From: Clostridiales bacterium
Lineage (GTDB): Bacteria > Bacillota > Clostridia > Oscillospirales > Oscillospiraceae
NCBI GenBank assembly: GCA_021200895.1
Contig: JAJQFX010000230.1
Coordinates: 16,271 to 46,900 of the forward strand
Length of the DNA: 30,630 nt
Direction of reading: 5' to 3'
The position numbers were made by a program, and so were the translations under genes. Positions 8,559 to 16,269 of this stretch are shown here, one piece after another. Numbering within the stretch: the stretch's first letter is position 1; each line of letters starts with the position of its first letter. A model generated the notes under the pieces. The model was not told the origin of the DNA, ran no database searches, and saw only the letters and a list, made by a program, of their open reading frames with translations.

Positions 8559-9275
8559 ATGAACACGAATGCTGATGCAATTCCAAGCTGGAACGCACTG
8601 GGACAAATCGTACTGCCGCAGCGCAGTGCGGAGCAGTTCCAACGGATGGGAACACCTGTCACCCTCGCAAAAAATCAAACCCTGTACAAGGTGGGGGATG
8701 TGCCTGACAGCTGCTATTATGTCTGCCAGGGGCGTATTGTTGCCTTTGATTGCACCCCCGCCGGAGGCGAGCACATTTTCAGCGTCAATGTGCCGGGGGA
8801 GTTGATTTTGGTACCCAGCATGGTGGTGACCCACCCGCTGGTGCTGAACTTCAAGGCGTCGGAACCGACCCATCTGATTCGCATTCACAGAGAGACGCTG
8901 TTTCAGGAGATGGCGGATGATGCAGAGTTTTCCGCCCAGCTGGTCTATGCTCTGTCCGTCCGACTCATCGACACCATCGAGCAGTCACGGGAGCGAGGCA
9001 GCTATAGTGTACCTTGGCGGGTGTGCAACCTGCTGCTGTCCATGGCCGGACGATACGGCGTGCCTTATGACGGCAAGGTGCTGATTCAGGAAAAGATAAG
9101 CCAGCAGGCCATGGCCAATGAACTGCACGCCAACCGGGTGACAGTGGCCCGCGCCATTCGGGAGCTGAAGGATTATGGCCTTGTGGAGTACATCAACGGC
9201 TATTACTGCGTCCGCGACATGGCACGGCTGAAAAAGCATATGGACTACCTGGAGGTTCTTCCAGGCACAGAATAG
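8559..9275 (+). CDS. Crp/Fnr family transcriptional regulator
   Basis: This 238-residue protein has the standard two-part layout. An N-terminal cyclic-nucleotide-binding-like beta-roll (about residues 20-125, including KNQTLYKVGDVPDSCYYV) is followed by a dimer helix (SVRLIDTIEQSRERG) and a C-terminal winged helix (about 165-230). The recognition region is MANELHANRVTVARAIRELKDYGLVEY. There is no N-terminal cysteine cluster, so it is not an Fnr-type iron-sulfur oxygen sensor. The ligand is unknown. It lies between the XdhC/desulfurase pair and the hydroxylase operon and could regulate either. The palindrome upstream of the hydroxylase operon is one candidate target. Confidence 0.85.
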   Translation: MNTNADAIPSWNALGQIVLPQRSAEQFQRMGTPVTLAKNQTLYKVGDVPDSCYYVCQGRIVAFDCTPAGGEHIFSVNVPGELILVPSMVVTHPLVLNFKASEPTHLIRIHRETLFQEMADDAEFSAQLVYALSVRLIDTIEQSRERGSYSVPWRVCNLLLSMAGRYGVPYDGKVLIQEKISQQAMANELHANRVTVARAIRELKDYGLVEYINGYYCVRDMARLKKHMDYLEVLPGTE

Positions 9276-9288
9276 GAGAGACAGTATC

Positions 9289-10032
9289 ATGGAACATCAA
9301 AGCTATCAGAACCCGCCGATTCCGGCAGGCTTCACCGCCGCAGGCGGCAACTGGGACACCGGTTTTATCATCCGCCGGGAGACGGACGGCAGCGAGCTGG
9401 TATGGGTGCCGGTGCTGGCGCTGGAGGATTCCGGCACGCTGGCAGGCAAGGCGCAGCCCTTCGGCACGCGGGCGTATGGCTACAGCGGCGGCGTTAAGGC
9501 GGAACTGCCCGTCGCCCTCCGCCTCCAGGCGGACAGCGTAGAAAAGTACGGCGGCTTCTATCTGACCCGCTATTGCCTGTCCCGTGGGAAGGACGGCGGG
9601 CTGCATTCTGTTCCCGACGCTATGCCGCTGACCAACATCAATCAGTTTGACGCGGAGCGGGCAGCCCGCACCTTCGCCTCCGGGGAGGGCATTGCCAGCC
9701 ATCTACCCTATGCGGCGGAGATGGATTCGGCGCTGGCCTGGCTGGTGCAAAACGGCGTGAAAACGGTGGAGGACATCACCAGCGCGGTGACGATTCGGAA
9801 CACCCGCGCCCATCAGGACACGGTGACAGCCACCGGCAGCGAGGCGGAGCGCTATGCCCTGGGCTTCTACGACCTGGCCGGTACGGTGGACGAGTGGACT
9901 CAGGAGCTGACGGACGGCGCTTTCCTGTGGGGCTGCAACCCCTGCGCCTGGCCCACCACCTCCCGCTGTTACTTCGCCCCCTATGCCCGCTATACTTACA
10001 CCGGCCTGCGGGCGGCGCTATACCTGGCCTGA
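9289..10032 (+). CDS. SUMF1/formylglycine-generating-enzyme-like domain protein
   Basis: A 247-residue protein. The pattern of LVWVPVLALE, a YGGFYLTRYCLSRG segment, LPYAAEMDSALAWL and a late VDEWTQEL...GLRAALYL resembles the C-type-lectin-like fold shared by formylglycine-generating enzyme and many clostridial or phage SUMF1-like proteins (iGGFYIgRYE, eWteE, RaaLy). The C-terminal segment has cysteines in GCNPCAW and SRCYF, but not the clear copper-site pair of true formylglycine-generating enzymes. No sulfatase is nearby. Enzymatic activity is therefore doubtful, and a binding role is equally likely. It starts 13 bases after the Crp/Fnr gene and ends before a terminator. Confidence 0.65.
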   Translation: MEHQSYQNPPIPAGFTAAGGNWDTGFIIRRETDGSELVWVPVLALEDSGTLAGKAQPFGTRAYGYSGGVKAELPVALRLQADSVEKYGGFYLTRYCLSRGKDGGLHSVPDAMPLTNINQFDAERAARTFASGEGIASHLPYAAEMDSALAWLVQNGVKTVEDITSAVTIRNTRAHQDTVTATGSEAERYALGFYDLAGTVDEWTQELTDGAFLWGCNPCAWPTTSRCYFAPYARYTYTGLRAALYLA

Positions 10033-10075
10033 TACAGGTTTGTGCGCCTTACCAGAACAAACAGAAAGTTTCTTT

Positions 10076-10115
10076 GTAGTCCTCGCTACAGCAGTAGTGA
10101 GGACTACTTTTCTTT
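10076..10115 (+). terminator. Terminator between the SUMF1-like gene and the hydroxylase operon
   Basis: A nine-base stem GTAGTCCTC (10076-10084) / GAGGACTAC (10099-10107) encloses an inner CTAC/GTAG stem and is followed by TTTTCTTT. It separates the maturation and regulator genes from the structural genes. Confidence 0.8.
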
Positions 10116-10143
10116 ACCCCACGCATGGACTATATTGTATAGT
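10114..10143 (+). promoter_or_regulatory. Possible promoter of the molybdenum hydroxylase operon
   Basis: TATAGT (10138-10143) matches five of six -10 positions. A weak -35 TTACCC (10114-10119) lies 18 bases upstream, overlapping the T run of the terminator. Transcription would begin near 10150, giving a leader of about 50 bases that contains the palindrome at 10164-10183. Confidence 0.4.
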
Positions 10144-10163
10144 GTAAAAGCGTGGACGCACTG

Positions 10164-10183
10164 TTTGTTAATTTTTAAACAAA
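10164..10183. promoter_or_regulatory. Palindromic operator candidate upstream of the hydroxylase operon
   Basis: Arms TTTGTT and AACAAA are separated by eight bases, giving a core of TGTT-N8-AACA. It sits just after the predicted transcription start and just before the ribosome site (AGGAGGT, 10188-10194), a position that suits a repressor. The same TGTT-N8-AACA core occurs at the modE-like promoter (23084-23105). Confidence 0.45.
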
Positions 10184-10200
10184 TATCAGGAGGTAGGAAA

Positions 10201-11085
10201 ATGGTATTACCAAAATTTGAATACCTGACCCCGGCAACGTTGGAAGAGGCAACCCTGCTGCTTTCCGAGCTGGGTTCAGGTGCAAAAATCATGGCCGGCG
10301 GAACCGACATCATCCCCCCGATGCGGGATAAGGTGCTGAAGGCCGATTATCTGATTGACATCAAGCACATCCCCGGCCTTGAGTACATCACCTATGACGA
10401 GCAGGAGGGCCTGAAAATCGGCGCGCTGACCAAGCTGTACGACATTCAGACCTCCAAGCTGGTCAAGGAGAAGAACCCCTCTGTCGCCCAGGCCGCCAAG
10501 TATGTGGCCTCTACCCAAATCCGCAATAAGGGCACCATGGTGGGCAACATCTGCAACGCCTCCTCGTCCTGCGACACGGCGCCCATCCTGATTGCTCAGA
10601 ACGCCGCTGTCCAGGTGCACGGCCCGGAGAATGACCGCGTTATCCCCGCCGGTTCCTTCTTCAAGGGCGTGAAAAAGACCTGGCTGGAGCCTAACGAAAT
10701 CGTCACCGGCCTGGTTATCCCTCCGCTGGGCGAGGGCGAGTGCGCCGCTTACATCAAGCACTCCGTCCGTAAGGCCATGGATTTGGCCATCGTGGGCGTG
10801 GCGGCCTGGCTGAAAATGGACGGCGCGGTGTGCGTGGATGCCCGCATTGTTCTGGGCGCAGTGGCTATCACCCCGGTGCGGGCTCCCTCTGCTGAGAAAG
10901 TGCTTATCGGCAAAGAGTTGACCGACGACGTCATCGCCGAGGCTGGTATCGCCGCCATGAGCGACTGCAAGCCTATCTCTGACGTGCGTGCGTCTGCTGA
11001 GTATCGTCACGACATGGTGCGCGTCTTTACGAAGCGGGCCGTCAAGAAGGCCCTGGAAGGCTATGGTGAGGAGGACCACATCTGA
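10201..11085 (+). CDS. Xanthine dehydrogenase family, FAD-binding subunit
   Basis: This 294-residue flavoprotein is the medium subunit of a molybdenum hydroxylase and passes electrons from the Fe-S clusters to FAD. The first FAD motif is KIMAGGTDIIP (A32-D36 core) and the second is IRNKGTMVGNICNASSSCDTAP (111-126). The C-terminal CO dehydrogenase flavoprotein domain includes SDVRASAEYRHDMVRVF. ATG at 10201 is chosen because AGGAGGT lies six bases upstream; an open frame extends further up, but through the terminator and promoter. Its stop shares one base with the start of the 2Fe-2S gene. Confidence 0.95.
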   Translation: MVLPKFEYLTPATLEEATLLLSELGSGAKIMAGGTDIIPPMRDKVLKADYLIDIKHIPGLEYITYDEQEGLKIGALTKLYDIQTSKLVKEKNPSVAQAAKYVASTQIRNKGTMVGNICNASSSCDTAPILIAQNAAVQVHGPENDRVIPAGSFFKGVKKTWLEPNEIVTGLVIPPLGEGECAAYIKHSVRKAMDLAIVGVAAWLKMDGAVCVDARIVLGAVAITPVRAPSAEKVLIGKELTDDVIAEAGIAAMSDCKPISDVRASAEYRHDMVRVFTKRAVKKALEGYGEEDHI

Positions 11086-11579
11086 TGAAAAAGATTTTGA
11101 GCTTTACGCTGAACGGGGAGCCGGTGCAGGTCATCTGCGAGGATAACCGTTCCCTGTTGGATTTGATTCGGGACGATTTGGGGCTGACTGGCACCAAAAA
11201 GGGCTGCGAAGAGGCGGAGTGCGGCGCCTGCACCGTGATGATTGACGGCCGCCCGGTGAACAGCTGTGCCACCCTGGCCCGCGAGGTGGAGGGCTGCGAC
11301 GTGGTCACGGTGGAGGGCATCGCCCAGAACGGTATGCTCCACCCGATTCAGAAGCAGTTTATTGAAAAGTGGGCCTTCCAGTGCGGCTACTGCACGCCGG
11401 GCATGATTATGTCCGCCAAGGCGTTGCTGGACAAGAATCCCCACCCCACCGAGTTGGAGATTCGGGAGGCCATCGAAGGAAACCTCTGCCGCTGCACCGG
11501 TTATGTCAAAATCGTCGAGGCGATTCAGGCCGCCGCTGAGGAAATGGAACAGGAAGGATGGGGTGAAAACGCACAATGA
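11085..11579 (+). CDS. Xanthine dehydrogenase family, [2Fe-2S] subunit
   Basis: A 164-residue small subunit carrying two [2Fe-2S] clusters that link the molybdenum site to FAD. The plant-ferredoxin-type cluster uses C41, C46, C49 (CEEAECGAC) and C61. The helical-domain cluster uses C100, C103 (CGYC) and C135, C137 (CRC). All eight ligands are present and the length is normal. Overlaps are one base with the FAD subunit gene and four bases (ATGA) with the large-subunit gene, so the three are translationally coupled. Confidence 0.97.
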   Translation: MKKILSFTLNGEPVQVICEDNRSLLDLIRDDLGLTGTKKGCEEAECGACTVMIDGRPVNSCATLAREVEGCDVVTVEGIAQNGMLHPIQKQFIEKWAFQCGYCTPGMIMSAKALLDKNPHPTELEIREAIEGNLCRCTGYVKIVEAIQAAAEEMEQEGWGENAQ

Positions 11580-13945
11580 ACAGATTTGCCGATAAAGAAT
11601 ACTTCCGCAAGCCGGAAGACTTCCGTCTAATCAGCTCCACCGAAAGCAAGTACACCCATGTGGACGCCTACGAAAAGGTGACCGGCAAGGCAAAGTACGC
11701 CGGTGACTTCATGGCTCCTGATATGCTGGTGGCCAAGGTGAAGCACAGCCCCTATGCCAGAGCGAAGATTCTGTCCATCGACACCAGCAAGGCCGAGGCC
11801 ATGCCCGGCGTGAAGGCTGTCCTGACTGGTAAGGACTTCCCTGTCCGCATTACGGAGGATATTGAGATTCTCTGCCAGGGGCAGGTTCGTATGGTGGGTG
11901 ACCCGGTGGTGGCCGTCTGCGCCATTGACGAGGAGACCGCCGAGAACGCTCTGGACTTGATTGATGTGGAATACGAGCCGATGCAGGCCATCTTTGACCC
12001 CCTGGAGGCCATCAAGGACGGCGCGCCTGATGTCCAGGGCTACGGCTATGATAACCACAACATCGGCCCCACCTGCCACCAGGTCGGTACCAATGACGGC
12101 AAGGACATCGATGAGGAGTTTGCCAAGGCAGCCTATGTGCAGCACGCTGACTTCAAGACCCATCGTATTCAGCACGCTCCTATCGAGCCCCACGCCTCCT
12201 ACGCCACCTATGACCCGGAGAAGGATGAGTGGACGGTGTATCAGTCCACCACCATGAGTTTTGGCGACCAGTTCTGGCTGGCTCACGGCTTCCAGAAGGA
12301 TGTCAGCCACTTCCATGTGATTCGCCCCTATGTGGGCGGCGCGTTCGGCAGCAAGTCCAACTGGCCCTATTCCGAGTTCATTGCCTGCGAGTTCGCCCGG
12401 CGCACCCTGCGCCCTGTGCGCTTCGTCCAGACCCGGGAAGAGGAGTTCCAGACCATGCATGGCCGCCACCCCTTCCTGATTCACATCGACACCGCCTTTG
12501 ACGAGAACGGCAAAATCCTCGCCAAGAAGGCCGACCAAATCCTGGACGGCGGCGCTTACGGCGTCAGCCACTCCCAGTTTGCTGCGGTCAACCTCAGCGC
12601 CCTGTGGTGCGCCTTCCCCTATAAAATCGACGCCATCAACTTCCGCTCCCGCCGCGTCCTGACCAATACCGCAGAGGGCGGCGCCATGCGTGGCTACACC
12701 GCCTGCCAGGTGCAGTTCGCCCACGACCTGAATATGCAGTATGCCTCGGAAGCCATGGGCATCGACCCGGTGGAGTTCCGGAAAATCAGCGCCATGGAGC
12801 CTGGGTACCACTCTCCCGCCGGTCTGGTCGTCACCAGCTGCGCCTTCAAGGAGACGCTGGACGACGCCGCCAAGTTCATGAGCTGGGAGGAGCGGAAGCA
12901 CACCATGAAGCGTGGCGAGGGCATTGGCTTCGCCGGTACCGCCTTCGTCTCCGGCACCGCCTCCCCAGTGCTGGACTCCCCCAACCAGGCGCAGACCAAC
13001 GCCACCGTCCGGGTCGACCTCCACGGCGTCGTCTTCCTGTACTCCAACTGCCATGACAACGGTCAGGGCGCGGATACCGTTATGACTGCCATCGTGGCCG
13101 AGGAGCTGGGCCTTGACATGAACGAGGTCAAGCTGATTCAGCCCTCCACCTTTGATGCAGGTTATGACTCCGGCGCTTATGGCAGCCGCGTCACCTTCCT
13201 GGGCGGCAACGCAGTCCGCCGCGCCGCTGTGGACGCCAAACGCCAGATTCTGGAGGTCATCGGCGCAAAGTGGAGCGTGGAGCCCCACCTGCTGGACATT
13301 GTGGACCACAAGATCATCTGCCGCGACCTGGGCAAGACCAACCTGGAGATGTCCTGGAAGGATGCCGTCTACGCCACCATGACCACCAAGGGCGGCGACG
13401 AGGTCGTGGGCATCGGCTCCTACTATCACCGCACCAACAACCAGCAGTTCCAGGGCAAGCCCTCCAACTATGCGCCCTCCTACGTCTTCTCCACCGGCGC
13501 CTGCCACCTGACGGTGGACGAGGAGACCGGCCAAATCAACATTGACGAGTTCTTCTTCGCCCATGACTGCGGCCGCGCCCTGAACAAGCGGGCCGTGGAG
13601 GCTCAGCTGGAAGGCTCCATCTACTCCGGCCTGGGCTACGCAGTCTATGAGGAGTTGAAGCTGAAGGACGGCCGTATGCTGAACCCCAACTTCCGGGATT
13701 ACCGTATGGTCACCGCGCTGGATATGCCCCATATCACCACCAAGTTTGACTATCCCCCCGACCCCGAAGGCCCCTTCGGCGCGAAGGAGTGCGGCGAAGG
13801 TACCACCGCCCCCATCGCACCGGCCATTGCCAACGCTATCCATATGGCTACCGGTCTGCACATCACTGAGCTGCCCCTGGACCCGGAGCGCATCTGGCGT
13901 CTCCTCCAGCAGCAGAAGGCTGAGCAGGCGGCTGCAAACGCATAA
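11576..13945 (+). CDS. Xanthine dehydrogenase family, molybdenum-binding catalytic subunit
   Basis: This 789-residue large subunit hydroxylates a purine, aldehyde or other heteroaromatic substrate using water. It has the usual a/b hammerhead region (YEKVTGKAKYAGDF), the GGAFGSK loop at G254-K260, AMRGYTACQ with R372, and the catalytic glutamate E741 in GAKECGEG near the C-terminus. There is no in-frame TGA, so no selenocysteine. The three-gene order FAD, 2Fe-2S, Mo is typical of bacterial XDH/CO dehydrogenase-type enzymes. The closest pathway guess is purine catabolism, but the residues around the substrate pocket do not let me name the substrate; carbon monoxide is unlikely because the CO dehydrogenase CSFR loop is absent. 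Active enzyme would need a sulfurated cofactor, fitting the upstream XdhC and desulfurase genes. Confidence 0.93.
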   Translation: MNRFADKEYFRKPEDFRLISSTESKYTHVDAYEKVTGKAKYAGDFMAPDMLVAKVKHSPYARAKILSIDTSKAEAMPGVKAVLTGKDFPVRITEDIEILCQGQVRMVGDPVVAVCAIDEETAENALDLIDVEYEPMQAIFDPLEAIKDGAPDVQGYGYDNHNIGPTCHQVGTNDGKDIDEEFAKAAYVQHADFKTHRIQHAPIEPHASYATYDPEKDEWTVYQSTTMSFGDQFWLAHGFQKDVSHFHVIRPYVGGAFGSKSNWPYSEFIACEFARRTLRPVRFVQTREEEFQTMHGRHPFLIHIDTAFDENGKILAKKADQILDGGAYGVSHSQFAAVNLSALWCAFPYKIDAINFRSRRVLTNTAEGGAMRGYTACQVQFAHDLNMQYASEAMGIDPVEFRKISAMEPGYHSPAGLVVTSCAFKETLDDAAKFMSWEERKHTMKRGEGIGFAGTAFVSGTASPVLDSPNQAQTNATVRVDLHGVVFLYSNCHDNGQGADTVMTAIVAEELGLDMNEVKLIQPSTFDAGYDSGAYGSRVTFLGGNAVRRAAVDAKRQILEVIGAKWSVEPHLLDIVDHKIICRDLGKTNLEMSWKDAVYATMTTKGGDEVVGIGSYYHRTNNQQFQGKPSNYAPSYVFSTGACHLTVDEETGQINIDEFFFAHDCGRALNKRAVEAQLEGSIYSGLGYAVYEELKLKDGRMLNPNFRDYRMVTALDMPHITTKFDYPPDPEGPFGAKECGEGTTAPIAPAIANAIHMATGLHITELPLDPERIWRLLQQQKAEQAAANA

Positions 13946-13960
13946 GGATGCCATAACAGC

Positions 13961-13997
13961 AAACGTTCCGCAGGGGATGTACCCTTGCGGAACGTTT
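13961..13997 (+). terminator. Hairpin after the hydroxylase operon, possible leaky terminator
   Basis: A twelve-base perfect stem AAACGTTCCGCA/TGCGGAACGTTT with an inner GGG/CCC is followed by only three T (part of the arm) and then CCC. The T run is weak, so some transcription could continue into the membrane protein gene 35 bases further on. Confidence 0.55.
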
Positions 13998-14031
13998 CCC
14001 ATGGTTCAGATTTAGAACAGGAGAACGCAAA

Positions 14032-14541
14032 ATGTCGGAAGCGAGAAAAAACGATCTGATTTACACCATCATCGGCGTTGCCATTATGGTGCCGATTATG
14101 ACGACGTTCAACAAGTACCTGGTCTATTCCCAGCGGATGGAATATCCCCTCACCACTCCCGCCTTCTGGAAGCAGGTGGGTATCGGCATTTGCCAGCGTT
14201 TGCCGGTGGTTTTTCCGTTGCAATTCTTCGTGGTGCAGAACTATGCCGCCAGAAAAACGGAAGAACACACCCATCCGGACGACAGCTGGGTGGTCAAGTC
14301 TATCATCCGGGCAGGCTTTTCCATCCTGATTCTCTGCCCTGTGCTGAGCCTGTACTCCAACCTGATTCTGGTGATAGAGGGCAACATCACCAGCGTGGCA
14401 GGGTTCATCAACAACTGGCTCCCCAAAATGGTGCAGAACTGGTGCTTTGCCTACTTCGCCCAGGTGTTTGTGGCGGGGCCGCTGAATAAGCACCTGTTCG
14501 GCCTCTACATGAAGCATAAGATGGCGAAAGCAGCGAAGTGA
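14032..14541 (+). CDS. Four-helix membrane protein, DUF2798-like
   Basis: A 169-residue protein with four predicted membrane helices, at about residues 9-27, 45-67, 88-112 and 133-152. The two halves look similar: each holds a hydrophobic helix followed by a segment with an aromatic or Pro near a second helix (RLPVVFPLQFFVVQNY and CFAYFAQVFVAGPLNKHLF). This resembles the paired-helix DUF2798 family of unknown function; I am not certain of the family. The start has AGGAG upstream. It follows the hydroxylase operon after a hairpin and ends before a strong bidirectional terminator. A transport or membrane-partner role for the hydroxylase is only inferred from position. Confidence 0.65.
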   Translation: MSEARKNDLIYTIIGVAIMVPIMTTFNKYLVYSQRMEYPLTTPAFWKQVGIGICQRLPVVFPLQFFVVQNYAARKTEEHTHPDDSWVVKSIIRAGFSILILCPVLSLYSNLILVIEGNITSVAGFINNWLPKMVQNWCFAYFAQVFVAGPLNKHLFGLYMKHKMAKAAK

Positions 14542-14564
14542 CACCTCCCTCGCAATATTGCCGC

Positions 14565-14609
14565 AAAAAAGCAGCGTTTCCGTTTATATGAGCGGAAACG
14601 CTGCTTTTT
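14565..14609. terminator. Bidirectional terminator between convergent operons
   Basis: A thirteen-base stem AGCAGCGTTTCCG/CGGAAACGCTGCT (14570-14605) is followed by TTTTT on the plus strand and preceded by AAAAAA, which gives a T run on the minus strand. It would end both the plus-strand hydroxylase region and the minus-strand molybdenum cofactor operon. Confidence 0.9.
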
Positions 14610-14616
14610 GTTCGGT

Positions 14617-15213
14617 TTAGGGCGGCTGCTGCCTGTGCCAGCGCAGCAGCGCCTCAAAGTCCTGGGGGGTGTCTGCATCCAGGGCGATGCCGCCGTCCGG
14701 CACCGCCACGTCCCGGATAACGGCGCCGCTGCACTCGATGGCGCCCCGCAGTCCGCCGCCACCGCTGTAGCGCTCCAACCCCGGAAGCAGCGCCATGTTC
14801 AGCACCACGGGATGCCCTGGCTTACCCTGGTATACCGGGCGGATAAAGTCCCCCGTCTCCCGGAGCAGAGCGTCCACCGTCTCCTGGGAGACCAGGGGCA
14901 CGTCCGCCGGAGAAATCAATACACGCTGGCAGCGCCCTTTTAGTGCGCTCAACCCCAGTCGGAGGGAATCCAGCTGCTGGGTGTGGGCGTATTCCGGATT
15001 ATGGACAAAGGCGACCGGAAGGCCGTACAAATGTGCCTCGATGTCCTCATGCCGGTAGCCGGCGACGACCACGATGGGCTCCGCTCCGGCGGAGAACATC
15101 GTGTCATAGACGTGGCAAATCATGCTGACTCCGTCGATTTGGAGCAGCGGCTTGTAAGCCCCCATGCGGGAGGATAAGCCAGCCGCCAAAATGACTGCGC
15201 CGGTCTGCTCCAT
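14617..15213 (-). CDS. mocA: Molybdenum cofactor cytidylyltransferase (MocA-type NTP transferase)
   Basis: A 198-residue nucleotidyltransferase of the MobA/MocA family. The N-terminal motif is VILAAGLSSRMGAYKPLL, and PADVPLV carries the metal-binding Asp. The LAAGxSxRMG form, in place of the LAGG of MobA, points to MocA, which joins CMP to molybdopterin to make the cytosine dinucleotide cofactor. That form is the one used by bacterial xanthine dehydrogenase-family enzymes that carry a dinucleotide cofactor, matching the hydroxylase encoded on the other strand. The start follows GGAGGGGG, which overlaps the modC stop. It is the last gene of the operon. Confidence 0.8.
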   Translation of the reverse strand: MEQTGAVILAAGLSSRMGAYKPLLQIDGVSMICHVYDTMFSAGAEPIVVVAGYRHEDIEAHLYGLPVAFVHNPEYAHTQQLDSLRLGLSALKGRCQRVLISPADVPLVSQETVDALLRETGDFIRPVYQGKPGHPVVLNMALLPGLERYSGGGGLRGAIECSGAVIRDVAVPDGGIALDADTPQDFEALLRWHRQQPP

Positions 15214-15225
15214 TGGAACCCCCTC

Positions 15226-16269
15226 CTAACTGTAAAACAGCAGAATGTTGGCCGGGGCCACCCCAAGCTCCGCGGGGTACGGGGTGGGGATACGGTCCTT
15301 CGGCACCCGCCACCAAATGGAAGGGCTGTCCGGCCGTTGGTTGGGATAGCGGAACTCCAGGATGCACTCGAAGGGCTCCTCCATTCCGCCGACGAAGGAC
15401 ACTGGGCATTTGTTCTGCGGCGAACGGGGGTTGAAGTAGTGGGCGCGGATGCCTATCGCTGTTAAATCATCCCGAACCGGCTGCGCCGTGGTGAAGCGCA
15501 CGCCCCACTCCGGCACCTCCACCTCGTACTCGCCAACCTTCCGCGCCTCGGCGATGTTTTTGCAGCCGGTCAGGGCGGCGGCGCGCCGGTCGCCGGGGTC
15601 GGCGAACAGCTTTTTTGTGTCCTGGAGTGCCAGCAGTCGCCCCTCGTCCATGACGGCAATGCGGCTGCATAGGTGGTACGCCTCGTCCCGGCTGTGGGTG
15701 ACCAGCAGGACGTCCTTGCCAAACTGCTTCAGCAGCTCCTGCATCTCCAGTTGAAGCCGCTCCCGCAGATGGGTGTCCAGAGCGGAGAAGGGCTCGTCCA
15801 GCATCAGCAGCCGGGGCTGATTCACCAGAATACGCGCCAGCGCCACCCGCTGGGCCTGTCCGCCGGAGAGCTGGGCAGGGCGATGGTTCACCAATGGCTC
15901 CAGTTGTAGGAAGGAGAGCATCTGTTGCAAGGCTGCTTCCCGCTTCGCCTTGTCTTTCTCGTAGTGCAGACCGCAGAGGATGTTCTGGCGTACCGTCATG
16001 TTGGGGAACAGGGCATAGTTTTGGAAGAGGTAGCCCACCTGCCGCTTCTGCGGAGGCAGGTCAATGTGTTTCTCCGAATCGAAGAACACCGTATCATCCA
16101 GGACGATGCGGCCTCTGTCCGGCCGCTCAATGCCCGCGATGCACTTTAGCGTATAGCTTTTCCCGCAGCCGGACGCGCCCAGCAGCCCCAGGACGCCGCC
16201 GTCTGTCTCGAAGGACACGTCCAGGGTGAAGTCGCCAAGCTGCTTGTAAATGTTGACGGAAAGGCTCAT
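15226..16269 (-). CDS. modC: Molybdate ABC transporter ATP-binding protein
   Basis: This 347-residue ATPase has Walker A GASGCGKS (31-38), Q-loop LFQNYALFPN, signature LSGGQ (134-138), Walker B LLMLDEP (154-160) and the H-loop VTHSRDEA. The C-terminal 110 residues form a TOBE-like regulatory domain (RDDLTAIGIRAHYFN), shorter than the double Mop domain of E. coli ModC. ATG at 16269 overlaps the modB stop by four bases (ATGA). Together with ModA and ModB it powers molybdate uptake. The Mo-cofactor neighbours argue for molybdate over sulfate or tungstate, though tungstate cannot be excluded. Confidence 0.9.
   Translation of the reverse strand: MSLSVNIYKQLGDFTLDVSFETDGGVLGLLGASGCGKSYTLKCIAGIERPDRGRIVLDDTVFFDSEKHIDLPPQKRQVGYLFQNYALFPNMTVRQNILCGLHYEKDKAKREAALQQMLSFLQLEPLVNHRPAQLSGGQAQRVALARILVNQPRLLMLDEPFSALDTHLRERLQLEMQELLKQFGKDVLLVTHSRDEAYHLCSRIAVMDEGRLLALQDTKKLFADPGDRRAAALTGCKNIAEARKVGEYEVEVPEWGVRFTTAQPVRDDLTAIGIRAHYFNPRSPQNKCPVSFVGGMEEPFECILEFRYPNQRPDSPSIWWRVPKDRIPTPYPAELGVAPANILLFYS

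Noticed and set aside
9289..10032. SUMF1-like gene as a true sulfatase-activating enzyme
   Set aside because: No sulfatase is nearby and the copper-site cysteine pair is not clear; only the fold is supported.
11576..13945. Large subunit as aerobic-type carbon monoxide dehydrogenase
   Set aside because: The CSFR active-site loop of that enzyme is not present; a xanthine dehydrogenase-type reading fits better.
11627..14002. A 791-codon minus-strand frame opposite the molybdenum subunit
   Set aside because: Antisense shadow of a clearly conserved enzyme, with low-complexity Gly/Val/Leu content.
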